A DNA stretch of 23,286 nt from Sulfurovaceae bacterium (lineage in GTDB: Bacteria; Campylobacterota; Campylobacteria; Campylobacterales; Sulfurovaceae), in assembly GCA_029933395.1 (NCBI GenBank), contig JAOZOG010000008.1, forward strand, positions 1 to 23,286, in the 5' to 3' direction. Below, piece by piece: positions 22,336-23,286 of this stretch. Numbering within the stretch: the first letter of the stretch is position 1; each line of letters opens with the position of its first letter. Position numbers and translations under genes: made by a program. The notes beneath the pieces were generated by a model. It did no database searches. It was not told where the DNA came from and saw only the letters and a list, made by a program, of their open reading frames with translations.

Positions 22336-23286
22336 TCAGGCACTGAAATAACGATTCATCAACCTCGGCTCGATCTTTTTCTCAATCTCTTTTTCATCAA
22401 AATTTTGGGAAATAAGTGCTGTCATATCATCAAACAGAGGTGCGACAAACTCCATTCTTTTGCCACTCTTCGGGTGGCTCAGATACAGCAGGTATGCGTG
22501 CAAATTAACTCTCGCGATTGTATCTTTTTTGCTCTTAAACCCATATAAATGATCCCCCAGTATATGCCGCCCCAATCTTCCCAGATGGACGCGGATCTGA
22601 TGCGTTCTCCCGGTAAAAAGTTTCGCCGCAATCAGCTCCTTGTTGTTTTTCCCCTCGGCCAGTTTCACAAAGGCTGTTTTCGCCACTTTGCCATTGGGAA
22701 CAATTCCCATCTTCAGTCGATTGGCAGGATTTCTTCCGATAGGCTCATCGACGACGACATTCTCTTTGAGCGGATGATCGATGATCGCCAGATAGTAGCG
22801 CCCCATACTCTTGTCCTGAAGCTGCTCACTGAGAGCCTGATGCACTTCGTTGGTTTTGGCGATCACCAGCGCACCCGTCGTCTCTTTGTCAATCCGATGT
22901 ACGATTCCATGTCGCTCCTCTCCCGAAACCGTGGAGAGTGAAACACCTTTATGAATCAGCCAGTCCACCAGTGTCGGCTCCTTGACACTCGGCGCGGGAT
23001 GCACGACGAGGCCGGAGGGCTTGTTGACGACCATCAGATACTCATCCTCATAGAGAATCTCCACATCGAAATCGATCTCGGGAGCTTCCCGCTTCTCTGC
23101 TTCCAGAAAGCGATAGCAGATTTCATCCCCCTCTGCTACCTTCAGTGAACTTTTCGTCACTGTTTTGCCACCACTCTCCACCAGTCCCTCTTTGATCAGT
23201 TTCTCGATCTGGTTACGGCTGATCCCCAGACTCTCTGCCAATATCTTGTCGATCCGGCCGCCTTTGGGAGCGATAACTGTTTTGTT
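22336..23286 (-). CDS. RluA/RluD-family pseudouridine synthase (partial, N-terminus off the right edge)
   Basis: At least 316 residues of an RNA pseudouridine synthase. An S4 RNA-binding domain (beginning RIDKILAESLGISRNQIEKL) is followed by the catalytic domain, with the active-site Asp in HRIDKETTGALVIAKT, VVNKPSGLVVHP and LFTGRTHQIRVHLGRLGR. These fit RluD-type enzymes that modify large-subunit rRNA. A TTG at 23241 is in frame, but coding clearly continues to the window edge, so the start is outside. C. jejuni Cj1280c is the positional counterpart. The exact target uridine cannot be told. Confidence 0.93.
   Translation of the reverse strand, partial: NKTVIAPKGGRIDKILAESLGISRNQIEKLIKEGLVESGGKTVTKSSLKVAEGDEICYRFLEAEKREAPEIDFDVEILYEDEYLMVVNKPSGLVVHPAPSVKEPTLVDWLIHKGVSLSTVSGEERHGIVHRIDKETTGALVIAKTNEVHQALSEQLQDKSMGRYYLAIIDHPLKENVVVDEPIGRNPANRLKMGIVPNGKVAKTAFVKLAEGKNNKELIAAKLFTGRTHQIRVHLGRLGRHILGDHLYGFKSKKDTIARVNLHAYLLYLSHPKSGKRMEFVAPLFDDMTALISQNFDEKEIEKKIEPRLMNRYFSA

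Noticed and set aside
1..23286. tRNA, rRNA, CRISPR array, insertion sequence or prophage
   Set aside because: No cloverleaf-type sequence, spaced repeat array, transposase or integrase motif was seen. Nearly all bases are covered by conserved core genes, and no intergenic gap exceeds about 200 bases.

Overview
The window is an ordinary-looking, gene-dense chromosomal segment from a member of the Campylobacterota (formerly Epsilonproteobacteria). The proteins and gene order match the Campylobacter/Helicobacter core genome. A bifunctional IspDF is followed by an HP1021/Cj1608-type atypical response regulator. A folD-lepB-M50 peptidase-rpiB-apt run recalls the Helicobacter order. A long reverse-strand run (RluD-type enzyme, trmB, ftsE, ftsX, EnvC-like, pyrH, rpoZ, spoT, tyrS, nitronate monooxygenase-like, amidase) recalls Campylobacter jejuni Cj1280c-Cj1269c. 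By eye the base composition is higher in GC than Campylobacter, which points to a free-living, Sulfurovum/Nitratifractor-like lineage. The genus is inference only. I see no tRNA, rRNA, IS element, prophage or CRISPR array.

Layout. Positions 1-1067 (-) hold the N-terminal three quarters of thiC, cut by the window edge. Positions 1260-4948 (+) hold a compact operon: ispDF, the HP1021-type regulator, an ATP-sulfurylase-like protein and a PgpA-like protein. A small c-type cytochrome (4945-5298, -) converges on it. Positions 5394-8985 (+) hold folD, lepB, a zinc site-2 type peptidase, rpiB and apt. Positions 9151-10740 (+) encode a membrane-anchored protein with two SPOR domains. Inorganic pyrophosphatase follows at 10820-11341 (+). 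From 11476 to the right edge everything is on the reverse strand, in one tightly packed cluster read right to left: RluD-family pseudouridine synthase (partial), trmB, ftsE, ftsX, EnvC-like activator, pyrH, rpoZ, spoT/rel, tyrS, a nitronate monooxygenase-like flavoprotein and an AMIN-domain cell-wall amidase.

Two themes stand out. First, three consecutive genes after ispDF have each lost residues that define activity in their families. The regulator has Ser in place of the phospho-acceptor Asp, the ATP-sulfurylase-like protein has lost parts of its HxxH and phosphate-binding motifs, and the PgpA-like protein has Ser-Ser where the family has Asp-Asp. Second, the window carries most of a septal peptidoglycan-splitting pathway. 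FtsEX (ABC transporter) should drive the EnvC-like coiled-coil/LytM activator, which should switch on the AMIN amidase. The amidase product, denuded glycan, is what SPOR domains bind. The EnvC-like LytM domain lacks the metal ligands, as expected of an activator.

The most interesting non-coding feature is a perfect 10-bp inverted repeat at the pyrH start (18221-18255). In RNA it would pair across the start codon and leave the ribosome-binding site in the loop. Seven genes use TTG or GTG starts, several of them coupled to the end of the upstream gene.
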